NCBI GenBank assembly: GCA_045543655.1
Contig: JAZPXN010000068.1
Coordinates: 35,473 to 99,472 of the forward strand
Source of the DNA: RGIG995 sp045543655
GTDB lineage: Bacteria; Bacillota; Clostridia; Oscillospirales; UBA644
Direction of reading: 5' to 3'
Length of the DNA stretch: 64,000 bases
Shown: piece after piece, positions 36,082-44,902 of the stretch
Layout: each line of letters starts with the position of its first letter
How positions within the stretch are numbered: the stretch's first letter is position 1
Made by a program: the position numbers and the translations under genes
The notes under the pieces: model-generated
What the model was told of the DNA's origin: nothing
Seen by the model: only the letters and a program-made list of their open reading frames with translations
The model's database searches: none

Positions 36082-36144
36082 ACAATTACACGCGTTAACA
36101 ATACAATCAATATAAATGAACATTACGTTTAGGAGGCTATTACT

Positions 36145-37974
36145 ATGAGTAAAATTATCGGCATAGATCTTGGTACCACCAATTCCTGCGTCGCCATTAT
36201 GGAAGGCGGGGAACCGGTCGTTATCGCCAATGCGGAAGGGGCAAGAACCACGCCCTCCGTCGTTGCGTTCTCCAAATCCGGCGAGCGTATGGTTGGTCAG
36301 GTTGCCAAGCGTCAGGCCATCACGAACCCCGACCGCACCATTATTTCCATTAAAAGAGATATGGGTACCGACCGCAAGATCAACATCGACGGCACCGATT
36401 ATACTCCCGAGATGATCTCTGCCATGACCCTTCAAAAGCTGAAGGCGGATGCGGAAGCGTATCTGGGTGAAAAGGTTACCCAGGCGGTCATCACCGTCCC
36501 CGCATACTTCAGCGACGCCCAGCGTCAGGCCACCAAAAACGCCGGCACCATCGCCGGCCTGGAGGTTCTGCGCATTATCAACGAACCCACCGCTGCCGCT
36601 CTGGCTTACGGCGTGGACAAGGAAACCTCCCAGAAGGTCATGGTTTACGACCTGGGGGGCGGCACCTTCGACGTTTCCATTCTGGATATCGGTGACGGCG
36701 TTTTCGAGGTTATGGCAACCAACGGCAACACCCGTCTGGGCGGCGACGACTTTGACGAACGCATCATGAATCATCTGGTCGCAGAATTCAAGAAAGAGAA
36801 CGGCATTGACCTCTCTGCAGACAAAATGGCCATGCAGAGACTTAAGGAGGCCGCTGAAAAAGCAAAAATCGAGCTTTCCGGCATGACCACCTCCAACATC
36901 AACCTGCCCTTCATCACCGCCGACGCCACCGGTCCCAAGCACCTGGATATCACCCTGACCCGTGCAAAATTCAACGAGCTGACCGCCGATCTGGTGGAAG
37001 GAACCATGGTTCCCACCAAGAAAGCAATGAACGACGCCGGCCTCTCCCCTGCTCAGATCGACAAGGTCCTTCTGGTGGGCGGATCTTCCCGCATCCCCGC
37101 CGTTCAGGAAAAGCTGAAGGAATTTTTGGGCAAAGAGCCTCATAAGGGCATTAACCCCGACGAATGCGTTGCCGTTGGTGCAGCCATTCAGGGCGGGATT
37201 CTGGGCGGCGACGTCCAGGGTTTGGTGCTTCTGGACGTTACGCCTCTCTCCCTCGGCGTTGAAACCTACGGCGGCGTTGCTACCAAACTGATCGAGAGAA
37301 ACACCACGATTCCCGTTAAGAAGAGCCAGATTTTCACCACCGCTGCAGACAATCAGACTTCCGTTGAAGTTCACGTCCTGCAGGGGGAACGTGAAATGGC
37401 CGCAGACAACAAGACTTTGGGCCGCTTCCACCTCGACGGAATTCCTCCCATGCCCAAGATGAAGGCTCAGATCGAGGTTACCTTCGATATCGACGCAAAC
37501 GGCATCGTTAACGTCAGCGCGAAGGATCTCGGCACCGGCAAGGAACAGCACATCACCATCACCGCATCTTCCAATATGTCCAAGGAAGATATCGACAAGG
37601 CCGTTCAGGATGCCGAAAAATTTGCGGAAGAAGACAAGAAGCGCCGGGAAGAAGTGGAACTGCGCAACGGTGCGGAGCAGATGATCTATCAGTGCGAAAG
37701 CGCCATGAACGACGCCGGCGATAAGCTGTCCGACGAAGACAAGGCCCCCATCAACGAGCAGATTGCAAAGCTGAAGGAAACCATCAAGGGTACCGACGGC
37801 GAAGCCATCAAGAAGGACACCGAAGAACTCCAGCAGAGATTCTACAAGGTTGCCGAAAAGCTTTACGCCGCTCAGCAGCCCCAGGGCAACGTAGCACCCG
37901 AAGAACCCGCCGGAAATGCGGATCCCAACGGAAACGTTCACGTTGACGACTTTAAGGTCGACGATAACGACTAA
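36145..37974 (+). CDS. dnaK: Chaperone DnaK (Hsp70)
   Basis: 609 residues. ATPase signatures IGIDLGTTNSCVA, VYDLGGGTFDVSIL and VLLVGGSSRIPAVQE, then the substrate-binding domain and a helical lid. ATG with AGGAGG 9 nt upstream. Works with GrpE and DnaJ from the same operon. A stable hairpin separates it from dnaJ. Confidence 0.99.
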   Translation: MSKIIGIDLGTTNSCVAIMEGGEPVVIANAEGARTTPSVVAFSKSGERMVGQVAKRQAITNPDRTIISIKRDMGTDRKINIDGTDYTPEMISAMTLQKLKADAEAYLGEKVTQAVITVPAYFSDAQRQATKNAGTIAGLEVLRIINEPTAAALAYGVDKETSQKVMVYDLGGGTFDVSILDIGDGVFEVMATNGNTRLGGDDFDERIMNHLVAEFKKENGIDLSADKMAMQRLKEAAEKAKIELSGMTTSNINLPFITADATGPKHLDITLTRAKFNELTADLVEGTMVPTKKAMNDAGLSPAQIDKVLLVGGSSRIPAVQEKLKEFLGKEPHKGINPDECVAVGAAIQGGILGGDVQGLVLLDVTPLSLGVETYGGVATKLIERNTTIPVKKSQIFTTAADNQTSVEVHVLQGEREMAADNKTLGRFHLDGIPPMPKMKAQIEVTFDIDANGIVNVSAKDLGTGKEQHITITASSNMSKEDIDKAVQDAEKFAEEDKKRREEVELRNGAEQMIYQCESAMNDAGDKLSDEDKAPINEQIAKLKETIKGTDGEAIKKDTEELQQRFYKVAEKLYAAQQPQGNVAPEEPAGNADPNGNVHVDDFKVDDND

Positions 37975-37987
37975 TTTCATTTACCCG

Positions 37988-38020
37988 CATATCAAGGGGA
38001 TCACCTTTCCCCTTGATATG
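37988..38020 (+). promoter_or_regulatory. Intercistronic hairpin between dnaK and dnaJ
   Basis: Perfect 12-bp stem CATATCAAGGGG/CCCCTTGATATG with a 9-nt loop. It is followed by TTCACTT rather than a T run, so it probably works as partial attenuator or as a 3' stabiliser of the dnaK message rather than a full terminator. Confidence 0.7.
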
Positions 38021-38039
38021 TTCACTTAAGAGGATCATA

Positions 38040-39206
38040 ATGGCAGACAAACGAGATTTTTACGAGGTTCTCGGCGTTGACAAATCCGTCAGTGCAGACG
38101 AACTGAAAAAGGCCTACCGCCAGATGGCGAAAAAATACCACCCGGACCTAAACCCCGGCAATGCGGAGGCGGAACAGAAATTCAAGGAGATCAACGAAGC
38201 CTACGAAGTTCTTTCCGATTCGGAAAAGCGCTCCCGTTACGATCAGTTCGGCCACGCCGGCGTAGATCCAAACTATGGAGGCGGCGCAGGCGGCGGGTAT
38301 GGAGCCGGCGGTTACGGCGGTTATACAAACGTTGATATCGGAGATATCTTCGGCGACGTTTTCGGAAATTTCTTCGGCGGTGGTGGGTCACGAAGAAGAT
38401 CCTCCGCCATTCCGGGCGACGACGTGGATACCGGGATTACGCTGACCTTCGAGGAAGCCGTTTTCGGCTGTAAGAAATCGGTCACAATCACCCGAAAAGA
38501 AATCTGCTCTGAGTGCCGTGGCTCCGGGGCGGCAAAAGGAACGACAGCGGAAACCTGCCCAACCTGCCGAGGAACCGGCCGCGTACGCACCGTAACCCAA
38601 ACCATGTTCGGGGCTATGCAGAGTGAAAAGACCTGCACGAATTGTTACGGCACCGGGAAGATCATCAAAACTCCCTGCAAAAACTGCAACGGAACCGGAC
38701 AGGAGCGCAAGCAACGCACCATCACCGTCAACATTCCCGCCGGCATCAACAACGGTCAGGTCATCACCCTGAACGGACAGGGATGCGCCGGCATCAAAGG
38801 AGGTCCGGACGGAGATCTGAATATTACCGTATCCGTCCGCCCTCACACCATTTTCGAGCGGAAGAATTTCGATCTCTTTTGCGAATATCCCATTACTTTC
38901 CCTCAGGCAGCCCTGGGATGCGAAATCGAAGTTCCTCAGGTTGACGGTACGAAGGTTACTCAGAAAATCGACGCAGGAACCCAGAGTGGAACGGTACTGA
39001 ATATGAAAGGGCGCGGAGTTCCCTACCTGAATTCTAAGGGAAAAGGGAATCTTTACGTACGCATTATCGTCGAAACGCCGAAGAACCTGAACTCCCGCCA
39101 AAAAGAACTGCTAAAGGAATTCGACGCGATCGAAAACCGCAGAAGTTACGAAAAACGCACCTCTTTTGCAGAAAAGGTGCGGAAATTCCTGAAATCCGAC
39201 AACTGA
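38040..39206 (+). CDS. dnaJ: Co-chaperone DnaJ (Hsp40)
   Basis: 388 residues. J domain with YHPDLNPG (HPD), a Gly-rich linker, four zinc-binding CxxCxGxG repeats (CSECRGSG, CPTCRGTG, CTNCYGTG, CKNCNGTG), and the C-terminal substrate domain. ATG at 38040 with AGAGG 7 nt upstream. Last gene of the heat-shock operon. Confidence 0.98.
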   Translation: MADKRDFYEVLGVDKSVSADELKKAYRQMAKKYHPDLNPGNAEAEQKFKEINEAYEVLSDSEKRSRYDQFGHAGVDPNYGGGAGGGYGAGGYGGYTNVDIGDIFGDVFGNFFGGGGSRRRSSAIPGDDVDTGITLTFEEAVFGCKKSVTITRKEICSECRGSGAAKGTTAETCPTCRGTGRVRTVTQTMFGAMQSEKTCTNCYGTGKIIKTPCKNCNGTGQERKQRTITVNIPAGINNGQVITLNGQGCAGIKGGPDGDLNITVSVRPHTIFERKNFDLFCEYPITFPQAALGCEIEVPQVDGTKVTQKIDAGTQSGTVLNMKGRGVPYLNSKGKGNLYVRIIVETPKNLNSRQKELLKEFDAIENRRSYEKRTSFAEKVRKFLKSDN

Positions 39207-39210
39207 TTCA

Positions 39211-39242
39211 AAAGGCAGAGACTCTACGCTCTGCCTTTTTTC
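39211..39242 (+). terminator. Terminator of the hrcA operon
   Basis: Stem AAAGGCAGAG/CTCTGCCTTT with an 8-nt loop and a T run, a few bases after the dnaJ stop. Confidence 0.92.
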
Positions 39243-39325
39243 TGTCGAATAAGAGAGGATTTTCATCCGTTATAATGAATATTCGGTGCAATTCGAAAGA
39301 ATTTCTTTCAAAATTCAAAAAACGG

Positions 39326-39354
39326 TTGCATTTCCGGCAAAAGTATGCTATAAT
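39326..39354 (+). promoter_or_regulatory. Sigma-A promoter of the YD-like repeat gene
   Basis: TTGCAT (39326-39331), 17-bp spacer, TATAAT (39349-39354), about 46 bp before the start codon. Confidence 0.8.
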
Positions 39355-39400
39355 AAAATGTAGACGTATCCGCAGAAGTTTTCACGAAAGGATGAGCGAT

Positions 39401-41716
39401 ATGGATCCGAAATTCCTTGAGGAATTACAGAAACTGAAAGAACAAAAGAGCGCTGATCTGGACAGGCTTCAGGATCTTGCGAAATTGAGCATTCCGGATT
39501 TTGATGAAGTCGATATTTCCGACGAAGAACTCCGTGCTGAACAGGAGCAGAACGAAGCCGCGGGCGGTACCATCAAATTCGAGAGGGTCACGAATACCGA
39601 ACCGAAAGATCCTCCCGTTACCGGCGGCCGCCGGGGCAAAAAGGCTGAGCCCGCAAAGCCGGTCGTTGACGAGGCCACCCGGAAGAGAAGAGCAAAAAAC
39701 CGAAAAATTGCTTTGATCGCAGTCTCTTCGTTCCTTGCGGTGGTGGCGATTGCGGTAACGGTCTTCTTCGGCCTTCGGAACGCCAATCAGAAGAAATACA
39801 CCTATCAATATTGGGGCATGGGCCTTGCCATTGAAAACGGCGTGAACAGTTATACCTTCTTTGGCAACCTGAAGGAAATCACCGAATACGGCCAGATCGG
39901 CCAGATCACTGCAAATGCAGAATTCAAAAAGGGCAATTGCATCAAGGAAACGGTCTACACCGCAGAAGGGGACGTGGACTATTACTATGCTCACGAATAC
40001 GATCGTGGCGTCCGTATTCTGTCCTCCTATCATAAAGACGGCCAGATGGTTCAAAGCGTGAAATATACCCTGCTCAAGGACGGAACCGTCCAGGCGGAAA
40101 CGACCTATTATCAGGAAGACAACCGAACCGAATTGGCAATCCTTACCCTTTCGGAGGAAGGAAACGTCATTACTGCCGATTATTATACGGATACCGTTCT
40201 TGTAGCCAAGCGCACCTACCAAGGGACGCTGGTGACCGAAGAATCGACCTTCGACGGAAACGGAAATCCGACGGGCCGCACGGTATTCGAATATAACGGC
40301 GCAAAACAATTGCTGACCCGTACGGGCTACGACGCCACGGGAGCTATTACCGGCCGTACGGTCAATCAGTACAACGAAAAGAACCTGCTGACGAAGACCA
40401 TCGAATACGACGGCGCCGGTGCGATTCTTGAATACGATACCTATAATTACGACCTGAACAACAACCCCATCAAGCAGGTCAATTATGCGGCAGACGGAAC
40501 CATGCAGCACCAGATACTGAAGGTATTCAACGATAAAAACCGGGTCACGAAGGAAACCAACCTGAAATCCGACGGATCCATCGTCTATTGCTACGGTTAC
40601 GATTACGATGATAAAGGCTATATTTCCAAATCCATCATTTACAATACCGAAAACAGCACGATCGTTGATAAATATACCGTAAACACCCGTAACGATGCAG
40701 GAACCATCATCGAAACGAACACCCACAACTCCGCTAATATTCTGGTCGAAAAAGCGCTCTACAACAATTCCGGCTTCTTGACGGAACTCTACGTCTTCTC
40801 CGACGCCGGCGTTCTGCAAACGGAAAAGAAATCGAAATACGATGACAAGCAGCGACTGACCGAATCTTCGGAATCGAATTACAACGAAAAGGGAGAGCTG
40901 CTGAAGCACACCTCGGAGTTCTACGACGATAAGGGCAACGTCACCGTCCGAATCAATGAGAACACGGAGGAAGAGCTCTACGAACAGATTCTCTTCCAAT
41001 ACGGAAGCAACGGACAAAAAGAACAGGAAACCATGTTCGACAGATCCGGAAAAACCGTCTATGACAAGTTCTTCAACGAAAAGGGACAGGTCGACTCCGA
41101 AACGCTCTACGAGGACGGACGGGAATCGGTTTACAACGAATACGTTTACAACGATAAAAACCAGGTTATCTCCCAAAAATCTCTCGATACCCTCACCAAC
41201 ACCCTGACCAAGACCTCCTTCACCTACGACAAGGACGGCGTCCTGGAATCAGCTCTCGACACGAACGTCCAGAACAAACCCGTCGTTCTGAGGGAATACA
41301 ACGAAGACGGAACGGTCTACAAACAGACAAATTATCACGAAGACGGAACCATCGTGGACTATTATCGGTTCGAATACGATGAAGAAGGCCGTGTCATTGT
41401 AAAAGAAGAGTACAACGAATTCGAGATCATGACCTACAGAACGGTCTATTATTACCGGGATGACGGCGGATACGATTATACCCTCTACAACGGAAACGGA
41501 GACCCCATCGAGGACTCCCGCGGTCCGGAATATCTCCCCGAAATCGACGAGATTCCCGATGCTCCTCCGGAGGAAGGCTACCTGGATTCGGATGAAGAAG
41601 AAACCTTCATCCCCACTACGGATACCACCGGGACCGACACCTCCGCAAGTAGCTCCACCGATAAAAACGGCACCGCCTCCAACAATGGAACGCCTTCCGA
41701 CACCAATAACGAATAA
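39401..41716 (+). CDS. Large membrane-anchored YD-like repeat protein
   Basis: 771 residues, not recognised as a named family. Cytoplasmic N-terminus of about 100 residues (acidic, then RRGKK and KRRAKNRK basic clusters), a single membrane helix at about 103-124, then an extracellular region of roughly 600 residues. From about residue 230 to 680 it is built of a degenerate unit of about 21 residues with the pattern Y-[DN]-x-x-G-x-[IL] and x-Y-x-Y-[ND]-[DE]-K-x-x-[IL], for example EYDGAGAILEYDTYNYD and YDDKGNVTVR. This resembles YD/RHS or MORN_2-type repeats. The tail is Ser/Thr/Asp-rich. No toxin domain or sortase motif is seen. The ATG at 39401 has GAAAGG 9 nt upstream. Single gene with its own promoter and terminator. 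Confidence 0.8.
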   Translation: MDPKFLEELQKLKEQKSADLDRLQDLAKLSIPDFDEVDISDEELRAEQEQNEAAGGTIKFERVTNTEPKDPPVTGGRRGKKAEPAKPVVDEATRKRRAKNRKIALIAVSSFLAVVAIAVTVFFGLRNANQKKYTYQYWGMGLAIENGVNSYTFFGNLKEITEYGQIGQITANAEFKKGNCIKETVYTAEGDVDYYYAHEYDRGVRILSSYHKDGQMVQSVKYTLLKDGTVQAETTYYQEDNRTELAILTLSEEGNVITADYYTDTVLVAKRTYQGTLVTEESTFDGNGNPTGRTVFEYNGAKQLLTRTGYDATGAITGRTVNQYNEKNLLTKTIEYDGAGAILEYDTYNYDLNNNPIKQVNYAADGTMQHQILKVFNDKNRVTKETNLKSDGSIVYCYGYDYDDKGYISKSIIYNTENSTIVDKYTVNTRNDAGTIIETNTHNSANILVEKALYNNSGFLTELYVFSDAGVLQTEKKSKYDDKQRLTESSESNYNEKGELLKHTSEFYDDKGNVTVRINENTEEELYEQILFQYGSNGQKEQETMFDRSGKTVYDKFFNEKGQVDSETLYEDGRESVYNEYVYNDKNQVISQKSLDTLTNTLTKTSFTYDKDGVLESALDTNVQNKPVVLREYNEDGTVYKQTNYHEDGTIVDYYRFEYDEEGRVIVKEEYNEFEIMTYRTVYYYRDDGGYDYTLYNGNGDPIEDSRGPEYLPEIDEIPDAPPEEGYLDSDEEETFIPTTDTTGTDTSASSSTDKNGTASNNGTPSDTNNE

Positions 41717-41722
41717 CGAAAA

Positions 41723-41762
41723 GGACTCCTTGAAGATCACTCTTCAAGGAGTCCGGTTTTTT
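41723..41762 (+). terminator. Terminator of the YD-like repeat gene
   Basis: Stem GGACTCCTTGAAG/CTTCAAGGAGTCC, 14 bp counting the inner A-T pair, with a TTTTTT run. It ends just before the stop of the convergent dehydrogenase gene. Confidence 0.92.
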
Positions 41763-41768
41763 ATCTGC

Positions 41769-43049
41769 TTACGCGAGAAAATCCATAACATCCAACTGAA
41801 GCATAGGCATCAGGCGGGTAAGGAGCATCCGATACCGCATATAGGGATGATAGCGAAGGGCATCGGCCAGCAGATCATCGGGAACGTGAACCTCTTCGGG
41901 CGTGACGGCGGCGCCGGCAGCCTTCATTTTAGCCATCAAGACCTCGTCCGTAGGCAGAGTTTCCTTGATGATGCGCCGAATCTCAGGCCAAGCGGCGGAG
42001 AGTTTTTCCGGATCGACCAGATCGGTGATGGTGGGGGTATTCAGCCGCTTAATGTCGTCGTGAAGAACGGCGTCGTATTTGGAATAGACAGCGTCCCAGT
42101 CGGTGGGATCGGCAACGGCGTCCACCGCTTCGATTCGATCGGCAATATTGTGATAAGCGCGGTTCAAAAGCACCGTAGCGACGCCAACCTTTTTTCCGTG
42201 AAATTCCGGCCAGATTCCCCGGATAACTTTGTAGCACTCCAAGTAATGGGAAACCACGTGCTCTGCGCCGGAGGCAGGGCGGGAACAGCCGGCCAGTTTC
42301 ATGGCAAGACCGGTCATAACCAGCGATTCCATAATGGCACCGGCAGCCTCTTCGCTGTTTTCGGTGACTTTATCGGCCAAGGCGAAGATCTTATCCGTAG
42401 CGGTTTTCGTCAAATTCGCAATGTTTTCGCAGTAATACTCTCCGGTCAAGAGCGTAGAGATCTTCCAGTCCACAAGACCGATATATTTTGCAACCATATC
42501 ACCGAAGCCGGAGGATTTCAGTTCCGCAGGAGCCGCGGCAAGGATTTTCGTATCGGCGATAATGACCGCAGGCTGGGCGGCCTGCCAGGAGGACTTAAAA
42601 TTATTCTCGATAATGGGAGCAGTATCAGAGGCAAAGCCGTCCATGGAAGGAGCCGTAGCAAAGATGCAGAAGGTCTTCCCCAACCGATAAGACGCGACGC
42701 GGCAAATATCGTTCAAAGAACCGGTGCCAACGGAGATAATCCCCTCCACGTCAGCTACAAGGGCCTCCACCTCCCGCACCTGCTCCACACGGGCGTACAT
42801 CATGTTTTCATAGATCAGTTTTTTTACGTGAAATCCCTCGGATGCTAAGGCAGGAAGGATCCCGTCAGCGGCGGCGATGGTGTTTTCGTCCGCAACGAGA
42901 AGCACCGACTTGGGGAAACCGGCAGTGGCCAGAATTTTACCGGTATCGGCGGTGATCCCGCTCCCGATCTCCACGACCTTCGTATCAAATTTGTGTTCTC
43001 TGCCACAGGGGCAATTTTCCATTTCCTTCAGAATTTTATTCAGATCCAT
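41769..43049 (-). CDS. sn-glycerol-1-phosphate dehydrogenase (AraM/EgsA family)
   Basis: 426 residues, iron-containing-alcohol-dehydrogenase fold. NAD-binding GTGSLNDICRV, a TAPSMDGFAS stretch, metal-site aspartate in KSSGFGDMVAKY and histidines in SGAEHVVSHYLE match the G1P dehydrogenase family. Reduces dihydroxyacetone phosphate to sn-glycerol-1-phosphate, the archaeal stereoisomer. In Bacillus AraM supplies G1P for prenyl-glyceryl phosphate; no prenyl-G1P synthase is seen here. ATG with AGGAGAAG upstream. It has its own promoter and a terminator shared with the convergent gene. Confidence 0.88.
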   Translation of the reverse strand: MDLNKILKEMENCPCGREHKFDTKVVEIGSGITADTGKILATAGFPKSVLLVADENTIAAADGILPALASEGFHVKKLIYENMMYARVEQVREVEALVADVEGIISVGTGSLNDICRVASYRLGKTFCIFATAPSMDGFASDTAPIIENNFKSSWQAAQPAVIIADTKILAAAPAELKSSGFGDMVAKYIGLVDWKISTLLTGEYYCENIANLTKTATDKIFALADKVTENSEEAAGAIMESLVMTGLAMKLAGCSRPASGAEHVVSHYLECYKVIRGIWPEFHGKKVGVATVLLNRAYHNIADRIEAVDAVADPTDWDAVYSKYDAVLHDDIKRLNTPTITDLVDPEKLSAAWPEIRRIIKETLPTDEVLMAKMKAAGAAVTPEEVHVPDDLLADALRYHPYMRYRMLLTRLMPMLQLDVMDFLA

Positions 43050-43076
43050 AGGTACTCTTCTCCTTCTGTTTTTTTC

Positions 43077-43105
43077 AGTATAACACGGATCGATTGATAT
43101 TACAA
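43077..43105 (-). promoter_or_regulatory. Promoter of the G1P dehydrogenase gene
   Basis: Minus-strand TTGTAA (43100-43105), 17-bp spacer and TATACT (43077-43082), about 28 bp before the start codon. Confidence 0.75.
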
Positions 43106-43128
43106 GAGTGTATTTGCAGAAAAGTCGG

Positions 43129-44328
43129 TCATTTCTTGCCCTTCAGCAGCCGGGCAAGACGAAGGTAGACCCGTTTGGCAAAGGGCAAAAACTTCGTCAT
43201 AAACCGATATTCCAAAGGCTTTACGGGATACTCCAGTTCGCCAACATATTCCACCACCGTGGGATTAAACTTCAATTTGAAATCCGAAAGAGGATCGTTC
43301 AGATCGCCGCGGATTCCCATAAAGCTGAAGACCGAACAGCCTTGATCCCTGAAATATTTCATCGCCTCGTAACGGATCTGGTTCGTGGTGCGAAACCGAG
43401 GAAAGACCCGATCGTCAAAGCCGCTGTAAAGCAGATACGCCGTATCGTTGCTCCGAACCATCTGCAGGCAGGACATGGGGATGATTTCGCCCTGCTCCAG
43501 CCATTTTTCCGCTTCTGCCCGATCCTTCTGCGTCTGTTCGTCCTGGGGCTGGGAATCAAGAAAATCCAGGAACTTACGGAGATCGATCTTGGCAAAGAAA
43601 AACATGCAATCGTCACCGTAGGCTTCTTTCATCCGGGTAAAATAGGCGAGATCCCGCAATACGATGTGCTGTCGTTCCTCCGTATGGGAAGAAATCTCGC
43701 AGAACAAGCGGATATCTTCTTCGGAATTCCCTTGGGTAAAGAATATTCCGCGGCTTTCGGTATACCGACCGATGAACTTCCGGAGTTTTTTATCAAACCC
43801 CTTCAGCATTTCTTCGTCGCTTTCCGGGGCGCCGTCCTTGAAGAGGGGATATTCCGCATTAAACCGAGGCTGAGTATAAGAATGAAAATCCGTAGCAAAC
43901 CCCATGTGATTCCATCCGGCCTGCGTGAGGATTTTCAAAGCCTCACGGCCGGCACCGTCGCAAGATTCTTCCCCTTTATACTTCCGGGAAAGAACGATTT
44001 CCGGATCGATGCGCACCATATAGGCACCCACTTTTCGGGCATATTCCTTCAATCCTTCGGTAAAGCAGGCAACCGCTTCGGCATCGGAATAATCCATCAG
44101 CATCCCCCGGGGAGAATAGATCAGCTTCTGTCCCGTAGGAAGACGGCGGATCAGGAGATGGGCCGCACCGACCGTCTCCCCTTCCCGCTTCAGCCCGCAA
44201 AGAACGCTTTGCCACGCATCCTTTACCACGGCCCATTGGGGCTTTTGCATGAGGTTACAATGGGGCAGGACCTGCACAAAGGCCTCAAATTCGTCTTGGG
44301 GCAAAGGACATACGAATTCAAACTTCAT
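43129..44328 (-). CDS. FemAB/FemX-family aminoacyltransferase
   Basis: 399 residues. Two GNAT-like halves of the Fem family: PQWAVVKDAW, LIRRLPTGQKLIYSPRG, and the second half NDTAYLLYSGFDDRVF with FRDQGCSVFSFMGIRGD, followed by the family ending LKFNPTVVEYVGELEYPV. Fem proteins add amino acids from aminoacyl-tRNA to the peptidoglycan stem to build the interpeptide bridge. An internal helical arm (DSQPQDEQTQKDRAEAEK) is present. ATG 44326-44328 has AAGGAG upstream and overlaps the RNase M5 gene by 11 nt. Last gene of the long yqfC-led operon. Confidence 0.9.
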   Translation of the reverse strand: MKFEFVCPLPQDEFEAFVQVLPHCNLMQKPQWAVVKDAWQSVLCGLKREGETVGAAHLLIRRLPTGQKLIYSPRGMLMDYSDAEAVACFTEGLKEYARKVGAYMVRIDPEIVLSRKYKGEESCDGAGREALKILTQAGWNHMGFATDFHSYTQPRFNAEYPLFKDGAPESDEEMLKGFDKKLRKFIGRYTESRGIFFTQGNSEEDIRLFCEISSHTEERQHIVLRDLAYFTRMKEAYGDDCMFFFAKIDLRKFLDFLDSQPQDEQTQKDRAEAEKWLEQGEIIPMSCLQMVRSNDTAYLLYSGFDDRVFPRFRTTNQIRYEAMKYFRDQGCSVFSFMGIRGDLNDPLSDFKLKFNPTVVEYVGELEYPVKPLEYRFMTKFLPFAKRVYLRLARLLKGKK

Positions 44329-44902
44329 AAGGCAACTCCTTGATATCATTCAAAAATTCTTCCCGAGTCCGCAAATAATTGAGGATTTCGGAAAACTTCC
44401 GGGGCGAAAGATGGGAAGGCAATCCCAATCGCTCCTGATAAATCCTACGAAGAGCGGAGCTGTTGGGTCTTCCGAGAAGACCGGCAGCATACAGATCGGC
44501 ATTGGTAATGAGGTCTCCTTTTTCCCGTTCCGGCACGGAAGCAAAGGATAATATTTCCGTCAACACCTCTTCGGTCATTCCCTCCACCCCGAGTTTTCCT
44601 TCCGCAGAGGGGTGCTGCTTCCGCTTTTCTTTTCCGTAGAGATCCGGAATATAAGCGTTGCGGATATATTCCGGGCCGATCGCTCCGATGAGATAATTGC
44701 GGATGGCCATCCCGGCACGGTCGGAATCGGTCAGAAGGATTAACCCTTTCTGCCGGGCAAGGGTCCGCAGGGTATTCAGTTTTTCATCGTCGCAAAAAAT
44801 ACCGAAACCACCGGTCTCCATAATTACCCCGTCGACGATACGGGACAATGCGATGCGGTCGTATTTTCCTTCCACCACGATGACCCTGTCCACCCGGATC
44901 AT
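44318..44902 (-). CDS. rnmV: Ribonuclease M5 (5S rRNA maturation)
   Basis: 194 residues. N-terminal TOPRIM domain with VIVVEGKYD (catalytic Glu) and LILLTDSDRAG (DxD), and the M5 C-terminal domain (GLLGRPNSSALRRIYQERLG, SPRKFSEILNYL). Cuts precursor 5S rRNA. In many Bacillota it precedes ksgA; here it is followed instead by a fem-type gene. Overlaps holA by 4 nt. Confidence 0.94.
   Translation of the reverse strand: MIRVDRVIVVEGKYDRIALSRIVDGVIMETGGFGIFCDDEKLNTLRTLARQKGLILLTDSDRAGMAIRNYLIGAIGPEYIRNAYIPDLYGKEKRKQHPSAEGKLGVEGMTEEVLTEILSFASVPEREKGDLITNADLYAAGLLGRPNSSALRRIYQERLGLPSHLSPRKFSEILNYLRTREEFLNDIKELPYEV

Noticed and set aside
35530..37980. 816-codon open frame antisense to grpE and dnaK
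   Set aside because: Antisense open frames are usual in GC-rich dnaK genes. The translation is Gly/Val/Phe-rich with no domain.
39425..41176. Long antisense frame within the YD-like repeat gene
   Set aside because: Val/Phe/Ile-rich translation is simply the complement of Asn/Tyr/Glu/Lys codons; no independent evidence.
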